Shown here: piece by piece, positions 27,013-34,477 of the stretch
How positions within the stretch are numbered: position 1 is the first letter of the stretch
How the letters are laid out: each line of letters starts with the position of its first letter
Origin: an uncultured Thiohalocapsa sp.
GTDB lineage: Bacteria > Pseudomonadota > Gammaproteobacteria > Chromatiales > Chromatiaceae
DNA length: 64,000 nt
NCBI RefSeq assembly: GCF_913063425.1
Contig: NZ_CAJXYK010000004.1
Location: forward strand, 62,001 to 126,000
Reading direction: 5' to 3'
The notes under the pieces: generated by a model
The model's database searches: none
The model's input: the letters and a program-made list of their open reading frames with translations, nothing else
What the model was told of the DNA's origin: nothing
Translations under genes and position numbers: made by a program

Positions 27013-27285
27013 TCAGCTTGTCGATCCGATTTCGGCTGCGGCGACATCGAGCTGAATCGTTTCTTTCAGCACTCACTGCTGCGGTTGGCCTGCCGACTCG
27101 CGCTTGAGCTGCGGGAGCGCTGCGGCTCCGTCCGCGTCGTCGTCGATGCCAAGCTCGCTGCGATCCCCTTCTACGGAAAGCTCGGCTTTCGACCGCTGGA
27201 GGTGATGCAACGCGCCCTCGGCGACCGCCCGGAGCCCTTGCCGATGTTCCTGGCAATCCGCCGGATCAGCGCCGCGGTGGGCTGA
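27013..27285 (+). pseudogene. Internally deleted copy of a GNAT acetyltransferase toxin
   Basis: The frame reads CRSDFGCGDIELNRFFQ and then jumps to LLRLACRLALELRERC, skipping about 75-80 residues. It ends IPFYGKLGFRPLEVMQ and MFLAIRRISAAVG. Both parts match the intact GNAT protein at 28560-29084 closely. The acetyl-CoA-binding loop is in the deleted part, so it cannot be active. No antitoxin gene precedes it. Confidence 0.85.
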
Positions 27286-27524
27286 ACCTCAACACCAGCG
27301 CCCCGGATCGTCGCCGCGGTGGTGCGGTGCTGGCCCATGCCCCAGAGTCCCGCGCCTCGAACGCGCATCGCTCCCAAACTCCGGCGTGGGAGTGTCTGGC
27401 CGGCGCTCCAGCGCCGAGTCTCACACGCCGAACCGAGCCCGCGGCATCCGGGACGCTGGAGGGTCCGCCCTGAGCTCCCACGCCGGAGCGTGGGAGCCAG
27501 TGAGCACCGCGAGGCTAATCGCCG
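27286..27524. repeat. Palindrome-rich block, copy 1
   Basis: The block holds GGCGCTCCAGCGCC and CTCCCACGCCGGAGCGTGGGAG-type palindromes and is largely the same as the block at 29085-29312. Both lie between a GNAT gene or remnant and the 3' end of a decayed minus-strand gene. Confidence 0.75.
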
Positions 27525-28211
27525 TCAGCCGGCATCGCGGTCCTCGCGCAGAAATACGGTGAACGCATCCCGTGGCAAGCCGAGTGCGCCGCGCAGGCGG
27601 GCGCTGTTGTCGCGAATCTGATTGGCGCTCAGGTTGGTCTCGGCGAAGCCCCCGCGACCGAAGTCCGCCGCCGCGCGCAGGTCGTCGCGTTGTCTGAAGA
27701 AATAGCGGTTGCCGCGGCTGCTGATGAAGTCCGGGTTGTCCGGCAGCTGGGCGAAGACCGCCGGCTTGAGCTTGGCCAGATGCCGGCACAGGGTCTCGTA
27801 GACCTGTGACCAGGTATGGGTGCCGTCGAAGGGCACGCCGTCGAGGGTGAGCACCGCCCGGCGTTTGCAGCGGAAATCCTCGTCGAGCCCATGCGGCACG
27901 CGCTGGTCCAGCGACTGGATGATGCGAACCTGATCTCATCAGTGGGCCGCTCGCGCTCCTCCGCAGAGCCTGTTGCCGCCGATGCATCGAAGGTGCGGAC
28001 CTGAGTGAAGTCCTCCACCACCCCAGACAGCCGCTCGGCGACGCCCTGAAACTCCGCCACCTGCTCGTTGAATGCGGTCTTGAAGCGCACGCCCTCCGTG
28101 AGCGCGTCGTTGTCGTTGTGGTCGATGTTCAGCCGGATGTCATCGGACAGGGCGAGCAGGTCCTCGCCGACGGCTTCGAGGTTGGTGAGGATGCTTTGTA
28201 TCTCTGCCGCA
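27525..28211 (-). pseudogene. Decayed gene of an uncharacterised family, copy A
   Basis: The N-terminal part reads AEIQSILTNLEAVGEDLLAL, then DIRLNIDHNDNDALTEGVRF and KTAFNEQVAEFQ, a helical, coiled-coil-like segment. Near 27925 the frame shifts to RIIQSLDQRVPHGLDEDF, LTLDGVPFDGTHTWSQVYE, SSRGNRYFFRQRDDLR and FAETNLSANQIRDNSARL, ending REDRDAG. No clean start codon remains: ATG is out of frame with AEIQ. I recognise the pattern as a recurring hypothetical protein of purple bacteria but know no function. Copies B, C and D lie within 5 kb. Confidence 0.75.
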
Positions 28212-28300
28212 TGAGGTCACCTTGTCGCGCGATGGACGGCAGCGCAAGCGCAATGATAGTCTCGCGCGGCTACAGATTTGTAGAGAGTGGCAGCCCCAGC

Positions 28301-28567
28301 ATGAGCACCCAAATCTCAGCATACATCTCCGACGAGACACGCAGCCAGATCGAGCGCCTCGTGCGCCAGCGCGGTATCACCAAGGCCCGCCTGATCGAGG
28401 ATGCGCTGCAGCATCACCTCGCCGCGCAGCGGGAGATTCCCGATGATCTCGTGTTGCCGGTTCGCCTGACTCTGACCCAGGCCTCCTTTGAGCAGGTCGT
28501 CGCCGAGATCGAAACGGATACCCCGCCCAGCGAGGCCCTGCGGGAGCTGATGCGCGTGGATGGCTGA
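28301..28567 (+). CDS. Ribbon-helix-helix antitoxin
   Basis: From ATG 28301 the protein has 88 residues. The N-terminal MSTQISAYISDETRSQIERLVRQ and GITKARLIEDALQHHL are a typical MetJ/CopG-type strand plus two helices for DNA binding. The C-terminal ~45 residues would wrap the toxin. It overlaps the GNAT gene by 8 bases, the standard arrangement of RHH/GNAT toxin-antitoxin pairs. It would repress its own promoter and block the acetyltransferase. Confidence 0.85.
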   Translation: MSTQISAYISDETRSQIERLVRQRGITKARLIEDALQHHLAAQREIPDDLVLPVRLTLTQASFEQVVAEIETDTPPSEALRELMRVDG

Positions 28568-29084
28568 GGTCGTCGTCCGCCCGCTGGCCAGGTCTGATGA
28601 CCGATCCGATTTCGGCTGCGGCGACATCGAGCTGGATCGTTTCTTTCAGCGCTATGCCGGACAGAACCAGTTCCGACACCACATCGGCAATACCTACGTC
28701 GCCGTCGACGGCGCGCGGATACTCGGCTTCGTCACGGTGAGCCCCGGCGAGATCACCGGGGCGACGGTCTTCGAGCACACCCGCAAGCGGCTGCCAGACT
28801 ATCCTTTGCCGATCCTGCGGGTCTCGCGCCTCGCCGTAGACCATCGAGCACAACGCCGCGGCATCGGCAAGTTGCTGCTGCGGTTTGCCTTTCGGCTTGC
28901 GCTTGAGCTGCGGGATCGCTTCGGCTGCGTCGGCGTCGTCGTGGATGCCAAGGTCACTGCGATCCCCTTCTATACAACGCTGGGCTTTCGACCGCTGGAG
29001 GCGATGCAGGGCGCCCTCGGCGACCGCCCGGAGCCCTTGCCGATGTTCCTGGCAATACGCCGGATCATCGCCGCGTTGGAATGA
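28560..29084 (+). CDS. GNAT acetyltransferase toxin (TacT/AtaT-like)
   Basis: This 174-residue protein has the GNAT fold with N-terminal DFGCGDIELDRFFQRYAG (toxin-family F-x-C-G-x-x-x-L-D-x-x-F), GFVTVSPGEI, then the acetyl-CoA loop RLAVDHRAQRRGIGKLLL (Q-x-x-G-x-G/A) and the C-terminal strand IPFYTTLGFRPLE with the catalytic Tyr region. Such toxins acetylate aminoacyl-tRNA and stop translation. The overlapping RHH antitoxin upstream supports this. A deleted copy lies at 27013-27285. Confidence 0.88.
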   Translation: MAEVVVRPLARSDDRSDFGCGDIELDRFFQRYAGQNQFRHHIGNTYVAVDGARILGFVTVSPGEITGATVFEHTRKRLPDYPLPILRVSRLAVDHRAQRRGIGKLLLRFAFRLALELRDRFGCVGVVVDAKVTAIPFYTTLGFRPLEAMQGALGDRPEPLPMFLAIRRIIAALE

Positions 29085-29312
29085 AGCTCAATACCAGCGC
29101 GCCCGGTCGCCGCCAAGGCGGTGCCGTTCTGCGCCATGCCCCAGAGTCCCGCGCCTCGCTCCCACGCTCCAGCGTGGGAGTGTCTGGCGGGCGCTCCAGC
29201 GCCGAGTCTCACACGCAGAACCGAGCCGGCGGCATTCGGGACGCTGGAGCGTCCGCCCTGAGCTCCCACGCTGGAGCGTGGGAGCCAGTGAGCACCGCCA
29301 GGCTAAGCGCAG
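29085..29312. repeat. Palindrome-rich block, copy 2
   Basis: It contains perfect palindromes CTCCCACGCT-CC-AGCGTGGGAG (29159-29180), GGCGCTCCAGCGCC (29190-29203), ACGCTGGAGCGT (29241-29252) and a second GTGGGAG palindrome (29263-29284). Copy 1 is at 27286-27524. Confidence 0.85.
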
Positions 29313-29835
29313 TCACCCGGCATCCAGGTCCTCGCGCAGAAACGCGGCGAAGGCATCCCGCGGCAGGTCGAATGCCCCGAGCAGGCGGGCAATGTTGTCG
29401 CGGATCTGATTGGCGCCCAGGTTGGTCTCGGCGAAGACCTCGCGACCGTCGTCCGATTGCGAACGCAGGTCTTGCGGCTGGTGCGAGAAGTACCTGTTGC
29501 CGCGGTTGCTGACGAAAACCGGATTGTACGGATTGTTCCGAGCGGGCATCGAACACCGCCGGCCTCAGCATCGCCCACTTGTGAGTTCAGGTGCCGGCAC
29601 GGGGCCGCGTAGACCTGCGCCCACGTCTTGGTGCCGTCGAACAGCACGCCGTCCAGCGTGCACACCGCCGGGCGCTTATAGCGGAAGTCCTCGCCGAACC
29701 CATGCGGCACCCGCCGGTCCAGCGACTGGGTGATCCGCTCCGGATGCTCCCGTTCTTCGTTGCACTGAGGCGCGTCCGGGGCCTCGAAGCTCAGCACCTT
29801 GGTGAAGTCCGCCACCAGCGTCGAGAGGTCTGTTT
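29313..29835 (-). pseudogene. Decayed gene of the same family, copy B
   Basis: The upstream frame reads LSTLVADFTKVLSFEAPDAP, EREHPERITQSLDRRVPHGF, YKRPAVCTLDGVLFDGTKTW and AQVYAAPCRHL, then shifts near 29540 to NRGNRYFSHQPQDLRS, VFAETNLGANQIRDNIARLL and REDLDAG. The N-terminal third of the family is missing. Unlike copies A and D, this copy is continuous across the REHPERITQSLD junction, which shows the ancestral reading frame there. Confidence 0.75.
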
Positions 29836-29880
29836 GACGCAACCAGCGGTCCGGCTTAATGTCGGCGCCGAGGAGCAACC

Positions 29881-30816
29881 GTGGCCAACGCCATGCCCGA
29901 CGACTTCGACAGCCCTTGGAAGGACATCCTGGAAGCCTACTTCCCAGACTTCATGGCCTTCTTCTTCCCCGCCGCCGCCGCGGAGATCGACTGGTCGCGA
30001 GGCTTCGAGCTGCTGGACAAAGAACTGGCGCAAGTCGTCCAAGACGCCGAGCTGGGCCGGCGCTACGCGGACAAGCTGGTGCGGGTCCATCTCCTAGACG
30101 GCAGCGAGGAATGGCTGCTGATCCACATCGAGATCCAAGGCCGGCGCGACGCCGGCTTTGCGCAGCGCATGTTTGTGTATGCCTACCGGCTCTACGACCG
30201 CTACGCCCGCGAGATCGTCAGCCTCGCCGTGCTCGCCGACAGCAGCCGCGACTGGCGACCGGACCGCTTCGAGATAGGCCGTTGGGGCAGCCGGCTTGGG
30301 CTGGAATTCCCGACCGTCAAGCTGCTCGACTACGCGGGCCGGGAGGCCGAGCTGGAGGCGGAGCTGAACCCCTTCGCAACGGTCGTGCTGACCCACCTGG
30401 CCGCCCTCGCCACCCGCCGTGACGCCGAGGCGCGCTACGCGGAGAAGCTCGAGCTCACGCGCCGGCTCTACGAACGCGGCCTGTCCAAGCAGCAGATCCT
30501 GCACCTGTACCGCTTCATCGATTGGGTGCTGCGGCTACCCGAGGCGCTGGAGCTGCGATATACCGACGCGATCTATCAAATCGAGGAGAGCAAGAACATG
30601 CCCTACCTGAGTTTTGTCGAGCGTCGCGGCGAGGCCCGCGGCGAGACCCGCGGCTTCGGCGTCATGCTCCGTGGTCAGCTGGAACAGCGCTTCGGCCCGC
30701 TGTCCGAGGCAATCACCGCGCGTCTTGAAGCCGCCGATGCGGATCAGCTCCTCGCCTGGAGCCGGCGGGTGCTGGACGCGCGCACGTTGGATGAGGTCTT
30801 CACTGACGACGCCTGA
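29881..30816 (+). CDS. Rpn family recombination-promoting nuclease / putative transposase
   Basis: This 311-residue protein starts at GTG 29881. It has the N-terminal DSPWKDILEAYFPDFMAFFFP segment typical of the family. The PD-(D/E)XK nuclease core follows, with D in VRVHLLDGSEEWLLIHIEIQG (E-x-Q catalytic pair) and FVYAYRLYDRY. A long helical linker ends in a DUF4351-like C-terminus (FGVMLRGQLEQRFGPL, ARLEAADADQLLAWSRRVLDA). RpnA-type proteins promote RecA-independent recombination in E. coli and recently some have been tied to phage defence. It appears complete and stands alone among decayed genes. Confidence 0.88.
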   Translation: MANAMPDDFDSPWKDILEAYFPDFMAFFFPAAAAEIDWSRGFELLDKELAQVVQDAELGRRYADKLVRVHLLDGSEEWLLIHIEIQGRRDAGFAQRMFVYAYRLYDRYAREIVSLAVLADSSRDWRPDRFEIGRWGSRLGLEFPTVKLLDYAGREAELEAELNPFATVVLTHLAALATRRDAEARYAEKLELTRRLYERGLSKQQILHLYRFIDWVLRLPEALELRYTDAIYQIEESKNMPYLSFVERRGEARGETRGFGVMLRGQLEQRFGPLSEAITARLEAADADQLLAWSRRVLDARTLDEVFTDDA

Positions 30817-30881
30817 ACCGATCGTCACCTTTGTCCTGGGCGTCAGGGGTAGATCTGACAGGAAACACTTACGAACCTCGT

Positions 30882-31365
30882 TCAGCCTGCATCCCGATCC
30901 TCGCGCAAAAACACAGTGAACGCATCCCGTGGCAAGCCGAATGCGCCGAGCAGGCGGGCGCCATAGGCCAAACAAATTGTCGCGGATCTGATCGGCGCTC
31001 AGGTTGGTCTCGGCGAAGACCCCGCGACCGAAGTCCGCCGCCGCGCGCAGGTCGTCGCGCTGGCGGGAGAAGGAGCGGTTGCCGCGGCTGCTGATGAAGT
31101 CCGGGTTCATCTCGTGCCGAGGCTCTGCCTCGGCACGCCGTCTTGGCGGCTCTGCCGCCCGCGACTGGTCTGCGACGACCGCGGGCTCGCTGCGCATCGA
31201 CACAGATGGCGGGGCCATCAAGGCGCGGTGAAGCTGCGACCAGGTGTGGGTGCCGTCGAAGGGCACGCCGTCGAAGGTGAACACCGCTGGGCGCTTGTAG
31301 CGGAAGCACCTTAGAGCCCAGACGACACAGGCTGATGCAACGCCTCGATAATCCGAACCTAATCC
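30882..31365 (-). pseudogene. Decayed gene of the same family, copy C
   Basis: It reads RIIEALHQPV, then a stop, then YKRPAVFTFDGVPFDGTHTW and SQLHRAL, a foreign segment (31110-31233), NPDFISSRGNRSFSRQRDDL, FAETNLSADQIRDNL, a frameshift near 30970 and a REDRDAG-like end. The N-terminal half is absent. Its truncated 5' end abuts the ParE-like toxin gene stop at 31359. Confidence 0.72.
31110..31233. repeat. Palindrome-bearing segment within copy C
   Basis: TGCCGAGGC-TCT-GCCTCGGCA (31115-31135) and GGCGGC-TCT-GCCGCC (31145-31159) are followed by about 70 bases shared with copy D (32309-32433). Compared with copy A, this segment replaces about 65 bases of the gene rather than simply inserting. 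Confidence 0.75.
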
Positions 31366-31652
31366 CCGTTGTCCTGAAGTGCGTTCCGCGCTCCGTGAAT
31401 CACGGCGAGAATGTCGATGCCGTCCGACTTGATGTGGTAGACGAGCCGGTACGGGCCGCAGAACACCGCTCGGATTTGATCGATATCGTATTCCGGCACT
31501 CGCCGACCCGACAGCGGGAATGCCCCGATCTGTTCTGATCGTTTGGTGATTCGATCGATCATGCACAGGGCGTAGGTCTCGGAATCCTGCGCGATGTAGC
31601 TGTAGATCGCGTCCAGATGGGCCTCCGCCGCGGCGGTCCAGTGGACCTTCAT
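31359..31652 (-). CDS. RelE/ParE-family toxin
   Basis: This 97-residue protein starts MKVHWTAAAEAHLDAIYSYI, the usual ParE opening, with IDRITKRSEQIGAFPLSGRRVPEY and the C-terminal IRAVFCGPYRLVYHIKSDGIDILAVIHGAR. The positions of basic and aromatic residues fit ParE (gyrase poison) or RelE (ribosome-dependent nuclease); ParE-like is more likely given R-x-V-P-E-Y and VIHGAR. It overlaps its antitoxin gene by 4 bases. Confidence 0.88.
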   Translation of the reverse strand: MKVHWTAAAEAHLDAIYSYIAQDSETYALCMIDRITKRSEQIGAFPLSGRRVPEYDIDQIRAVFCGPYRLVYHIKSDGIDILAVIHGARNALQDNGD

Positions 31653-31837
31653 TCGGTCAAGCCGTACTTCGCTCTGATCTCCGAGACGTCTTTGGTCCTT
31701 CCTGATCGGCTGTCCTCCAGCCCTTTCTCGATCACTGCGCGCACATAGATCTCCCGCATCAGGTCTTCCCAAGTCGCATCGATCGGAAGTTGATCGATGA
31801 GCTTGTGCGCTTCTTGTTTGCTGACGACCGTAGACAT
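31649..31837 (-). CDS. Antitoxin of the ParE-like pair
   Basis: The 62-residue protein MSTVVSKQEAHKLIDQLP... contains ATWEDLMREIYVRAVIEKGLEDS, a segment common to small antitoxins that accompany RelE/ParE toxins. It ends SEIRAKYGL, a typical toxin-binding tail. It precedes the toxin gene with a 4-base ATGA overlap. Confidence 0.83.
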   Translation of the reverse strand: MSTVVSKQEAHKLIDQLPIDATWEDLMREIYVRAVIEKGLEDSRSGRTKDVSEIRAKYGLTE

Positions 31838-32093
31838 GTTGATCTCCAGTTAGAGCGGCGGTTGAGGAGAGGATATCGGTTTGCCCGCGGAAGGCAAGCG
31901 CATCAGCAACCAGTTGCCTACGAAGAGTCTTGCTGATCCCAAGCCCTTTCGGTCTCCCCGGCCCACGCCCAGCGTGCGAACCCCATGCGGCCAGCGCTCG
32001 ATTCCCCAGCTCGGAAGCAAAGTGTCGCCCCGCGGCAGGGCTTGCCCTGCGGAGCGCGGCAGCGACGAGCGGGGAAGACCGGACCAATCATCA
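31838..32093. other. Gap with a small palindrome
   Basis: No gene is seen. The palindrome GCAGGGC-TT-GCCCTGC at 32035-32050 is the one clear structure. Confidence 0.5.
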
Positions 32094-32745
32094 TCAGCCG
32101 GCATCCCGATCCTCGCGCAGAAACACCGTGAACGCATCCCGTTGCAAGCCGAACGCGCCGAGCAGGCGCGCAATGTTGTCTCGGATCTGATTGGCGCTCA
32201 GGTTGGTCTCGGCGAACACCCCACGGCTGAACTCCGCCGCCGCGAGCAGTTCGTCGCGCTGGCGGGAGAAGGAGCGGTTGCCGCGGCTGCTGATGAAGAC
32301 CGAGTTCATCTCGTGCCGAGGCTCTGCCTCGGCATGCCGTTTTGGCGGCTCTGCCGCCCGCGACTGGTCTGCGACGACCGCGGGCTCGCTGCGCATCGAC
32401 ACAGATGGCGGGGCCATCAAGGCGCGGTGAAGCTGCGACCAGCAGTGGCTGTTGTCGAAGCGCACGCCGTCGAGGGTGAACACCGCCGGGCGTTTGCAGC
32501 GGAAATCCTCGTCGAGCCCATGCGGCACGCGCTGGTCGAGCGACTGGATGATCCGAACCTGATCTCATCGGGGGGCCGCTCGCGCCCCTCCACCGAGCCC
32601 GGCGCCTCCGGCGCATCGAAGGAACGGACCTGAGTGAAGTCCTCCACCAGCCCCGACAACCGCTCGGCGATGCCCTGAAGCTCCGCCACCTGCTCGTTGA
32701 ACGACGTCTTGAAGCGCACGTCCTGGGCGAGCGCTTCAGCGCCGT
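32094..32745 (-). pseudogene. Decayed gene of the same family, copy D
   Basis: The N-terminal frame reads AEALAQDVRFKTSFNEQVAE then LVEDFTQVRSFDAPEAPG. A frameshift near 32565 leads to RIIQSLDQRVPHGLDEDF, AVFTLDGVRFDNSHCW and SQLHRAL, the foreign segment shared with copy C (32309-32433), FISSRGNRSFSRQRDEL and VFAETNLSANQIRDNIARLL, ending REDRDAG. The frameshift is at the same point as in copy A, so A and D share an already broken ancestor. Confidence 0.75.
32309..32433. repeat. Palindrome-bearing segment within copy D
   Basis: Nearly identical to 31110-31233, with the TGCCGAGGC/GCCTCGGCA and GGCGGC/GCCGCC palindromes and the same 3' flank ending near GGTGAAGCTGCGACC. Confidence 0.75.
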
Positions 32746-33110
32746 TTTGCTCGGTTTGCGACGCGATGTTTCGTGGCAACACGGGAGGGGGTTGATCCCA
32801 TTTTCAAAGATCGGCGCAGCCGGGTGTTCCGTTCCCGGAACGCCTTCGACTGAAACGCTGGTTGTTTGTCGACACCAGTCAAGAGGCCGGTGTTGTCGCG
32901 CGAAGGACGTCGATTGCGCCTCTTCGGACCAGCGGTCGAGCGGACGACGCCGGATCTGACGGTCATGGCGCCGTTTTAGCGCCGGGCACCAAGTCTCGAA
33001 TCGAAGTTCACCAAGTGCCGTTAGATAGATTGTTGGCGCCTAAACGTCCGTAGACCATACTCCGAAAGCGCCTATAATTTCCTGCAACGGCACAAGGCAG
33101 GAGATGCACC
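32746..33110. other. Gap upstream of the XRE operon
   Basis: About 365 bases without a recognisable gene. GC content falls toward the right end, and the last 60 bases hold the promoter listed separately. Confidence 0.5.
33051..33078 (+). promoter_or_regulatory. Sigma-70 promoter of the XRE operon
   Basis: TAGACC (33051-33056) and a perfect TATAAT (33073-33078) are 16 bases apart. The ribosome site GGCAGGAG lies near 33096-33103 before the ATG at 33111. Confidence 0.65.
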
Positions 33111-34124
33111 ATGACTGATCGTTTGAACCCGGACGCCCTGAAGTTCTACCGAAAGCAGAAGGGTTGGACCCAACAGAAACTCGCAGAGGCGATCCACCCC
33201 AGCCCGAGCAGGCGGCAGATCAGCCGCTGGGAGGTAGGCGATCAGATCGACAACATCCGGCAGAGCAATCGCGAACGGCTGTGCGAGGCCCTCGGCGTCG
33301 AGTGGGAGCAGTTGACGCGCCCCCCGAAGGAGAAGGACACGTTGAAGTTGTACAACCGGATCCCGCTCAAGGGCGGCATCGACGGATCGGCACGGACCTT
33401 TCTCACCATCGTGCAATGGCAACTTGGCTTGACCGAAGACGCGATCCTCGACCTGGCCCCGCTGGCCGTTCTGATCCTTGCAAAGCAGAGCTTGCGCGCG
33501 CGACAGACTGCCCTTGATGAAACTCTTCAGGCGTTGGAGGCCGCAACCGCAGAGGCGTGCCGGCGGTTGCCGTACATGCCTGGCGCATTTCACGATGGCT
33601 ACGACTACGACTGGATTGAGGATGAGCGGAAGTCTCTGAAAGATCGAGAACTGCTGATGACGCACCAGGATGACGAGGGCAACGAACTCTCGCCCTTCGT
33701 CAATTTCCTGGAAGATCAACTGAAGACGCTTGGCCTGTTTGAGGACGACCCGATCGATTTCTCGTTCAGCTATCGCGGCGCGATACCGGATTATGCGATC
33801 CCTGCGCCCATCCTTGGCCGGATTGTCGGGCTCGAACCGGATAATGAAGCCGACCAGGAGATTCTTGAGAAGATTCAGGATGGGCGGATCGACCTACAGG
33901 ATGTCGTAGAGAAGAAAAACACGGCTGAGCCAGAAGACTACCGCGGCTGGCTTGAGGAGCGGAACCGGGTGATAACCGAAGAGCTCGCATCGCGCTTCAA
34001 AATCCCGGATGGCTTGTTGCTGTTCGCCGAATCTGCGGGAGAACGCGCATCGCAGCTCGATACCGGAAGCACTTCCGACGAAGCGCCCGATGTTGAGAAC
34101 ACCAATACGGAGCAACGCACATGA
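33111..34124 (+). CDS. XRE-family DNA-binding protein with long C-terminal region
   Basis: This 337-residue protein has an N-terminal HTH (residues about 9-70): LKFYRKQKGWTQQKLAEAIHP, RRQISRWEVGDQIDNI and RERLCEALGVEWEQL. The remaining ~265 residues are not a domain I can name. They include a helical stretch (LGLTEDAILDLAPLAVLILA, SLRARQTALDETLQALEAAT), an acidic segment and FSFSYRGAIPDYAIPAPILG. The segment from VQWQLGLTEDAILDLAPLAV on may sense a ligand or partner. Codon use is more mixed and AT content higher than in the core genes. Its stop overlaps the next start (ATGA), so it heads a three-gene operon to 34934. Confidence 0.78.
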   Translation: MTDRLNPDALKFYRKQKGWTQQKLAEAIHPSPSRRQISRWEVGDQIDNIRQSNRERLCEALGVEWEQLTRPPKEKDTLKLYNRIPLKGGIDGSARTFLTIVQWQLGLTEDAILDLAPLAVLILAKQSLRARQTALDETLQALEAATAEACRRLPYMPGAFHDGYDYDWIEDERKSLKDRELLMTHQDDEGNELSPFVNFLEDQLKTLGLFEDDPIDFSFSYRGAIPDYAIPAPILGRIVGLEPDNEADQEILEKIQDGRIDLQDVVEKKNTAEPEDYRGWLEERNRVITEELASRFKIPDGLLLFAESAGERASQLDTGSTSDEAPDVENTNTEQRT

Positions 34125-34477
34125 ACCTGGTCCTGACCCAACACGCCGAGGCCCGCATCCGCCAGCGCGGTCTGCGGGAATGCGATATCCCGATGATTGT
34201 CGATGCCGGCACGCCGGTGGACGACGACAGCCTGCTGCTGCGCGCGCACGACGTGGACCGGGAGATCCGACGCCGCAAGCAGGAGATCAGCGCGCTGGAG
34301 CGATTGCGCGGCTGCCGGGTTGTGATCGCCGCCGACAAGGTCGTCACCGTCTATCGCCCTTCGCGTAGGACCGAGAAGCGCCTGTTGCGCGGCCTGCATC
34401 GCCACACCGGTGCGAGCGACTCGAACCGAACCACCCAAGACACATCCGTCGCAGGAGACCACGCCAATGCTGCCTGA
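34121..34477 (+). CDS. DUF4258-like small protein
   Basis: The 118-residue protein starts MNLVLTQHAEARIRQRGLRECDIPMIVDAG, the H-A-x-x-R-x-x-x-R-G-x-x-x-x-D-I pattern of DUF4258. It contains VVIAADKVVTVYRPSRRTEK, the closing strand pair of that fold, which is RelE-like in shape. DUF4258 proteins often pair with HTH antitoxins, so this may be a toxin, with the upstream XRE protein as its antitoxin or regulator. It overlaps the neighbours by 4 bases (upstream) and 11 bases (downstream). Confidence 0.72.
   Translation: MNLVLTQHAEARIRQRGLRECDIPMIVDAGTPVDDDSLLLRAHDVDREIRRRKQEISALERLRGCRVVIAADKVVTVYRPSRRTEKRLLRGLHRHTGASDSNRTTQDTSVAGDHANAA

Noticed and set aside
28118..28300. Longer start for the RHH antitoxin at 28118
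   Set aside because: The extra 61 residues overlap the end of the decayed gene on the other strand and lack RHH similarity; the ATG at 28301 begins the typical domain.
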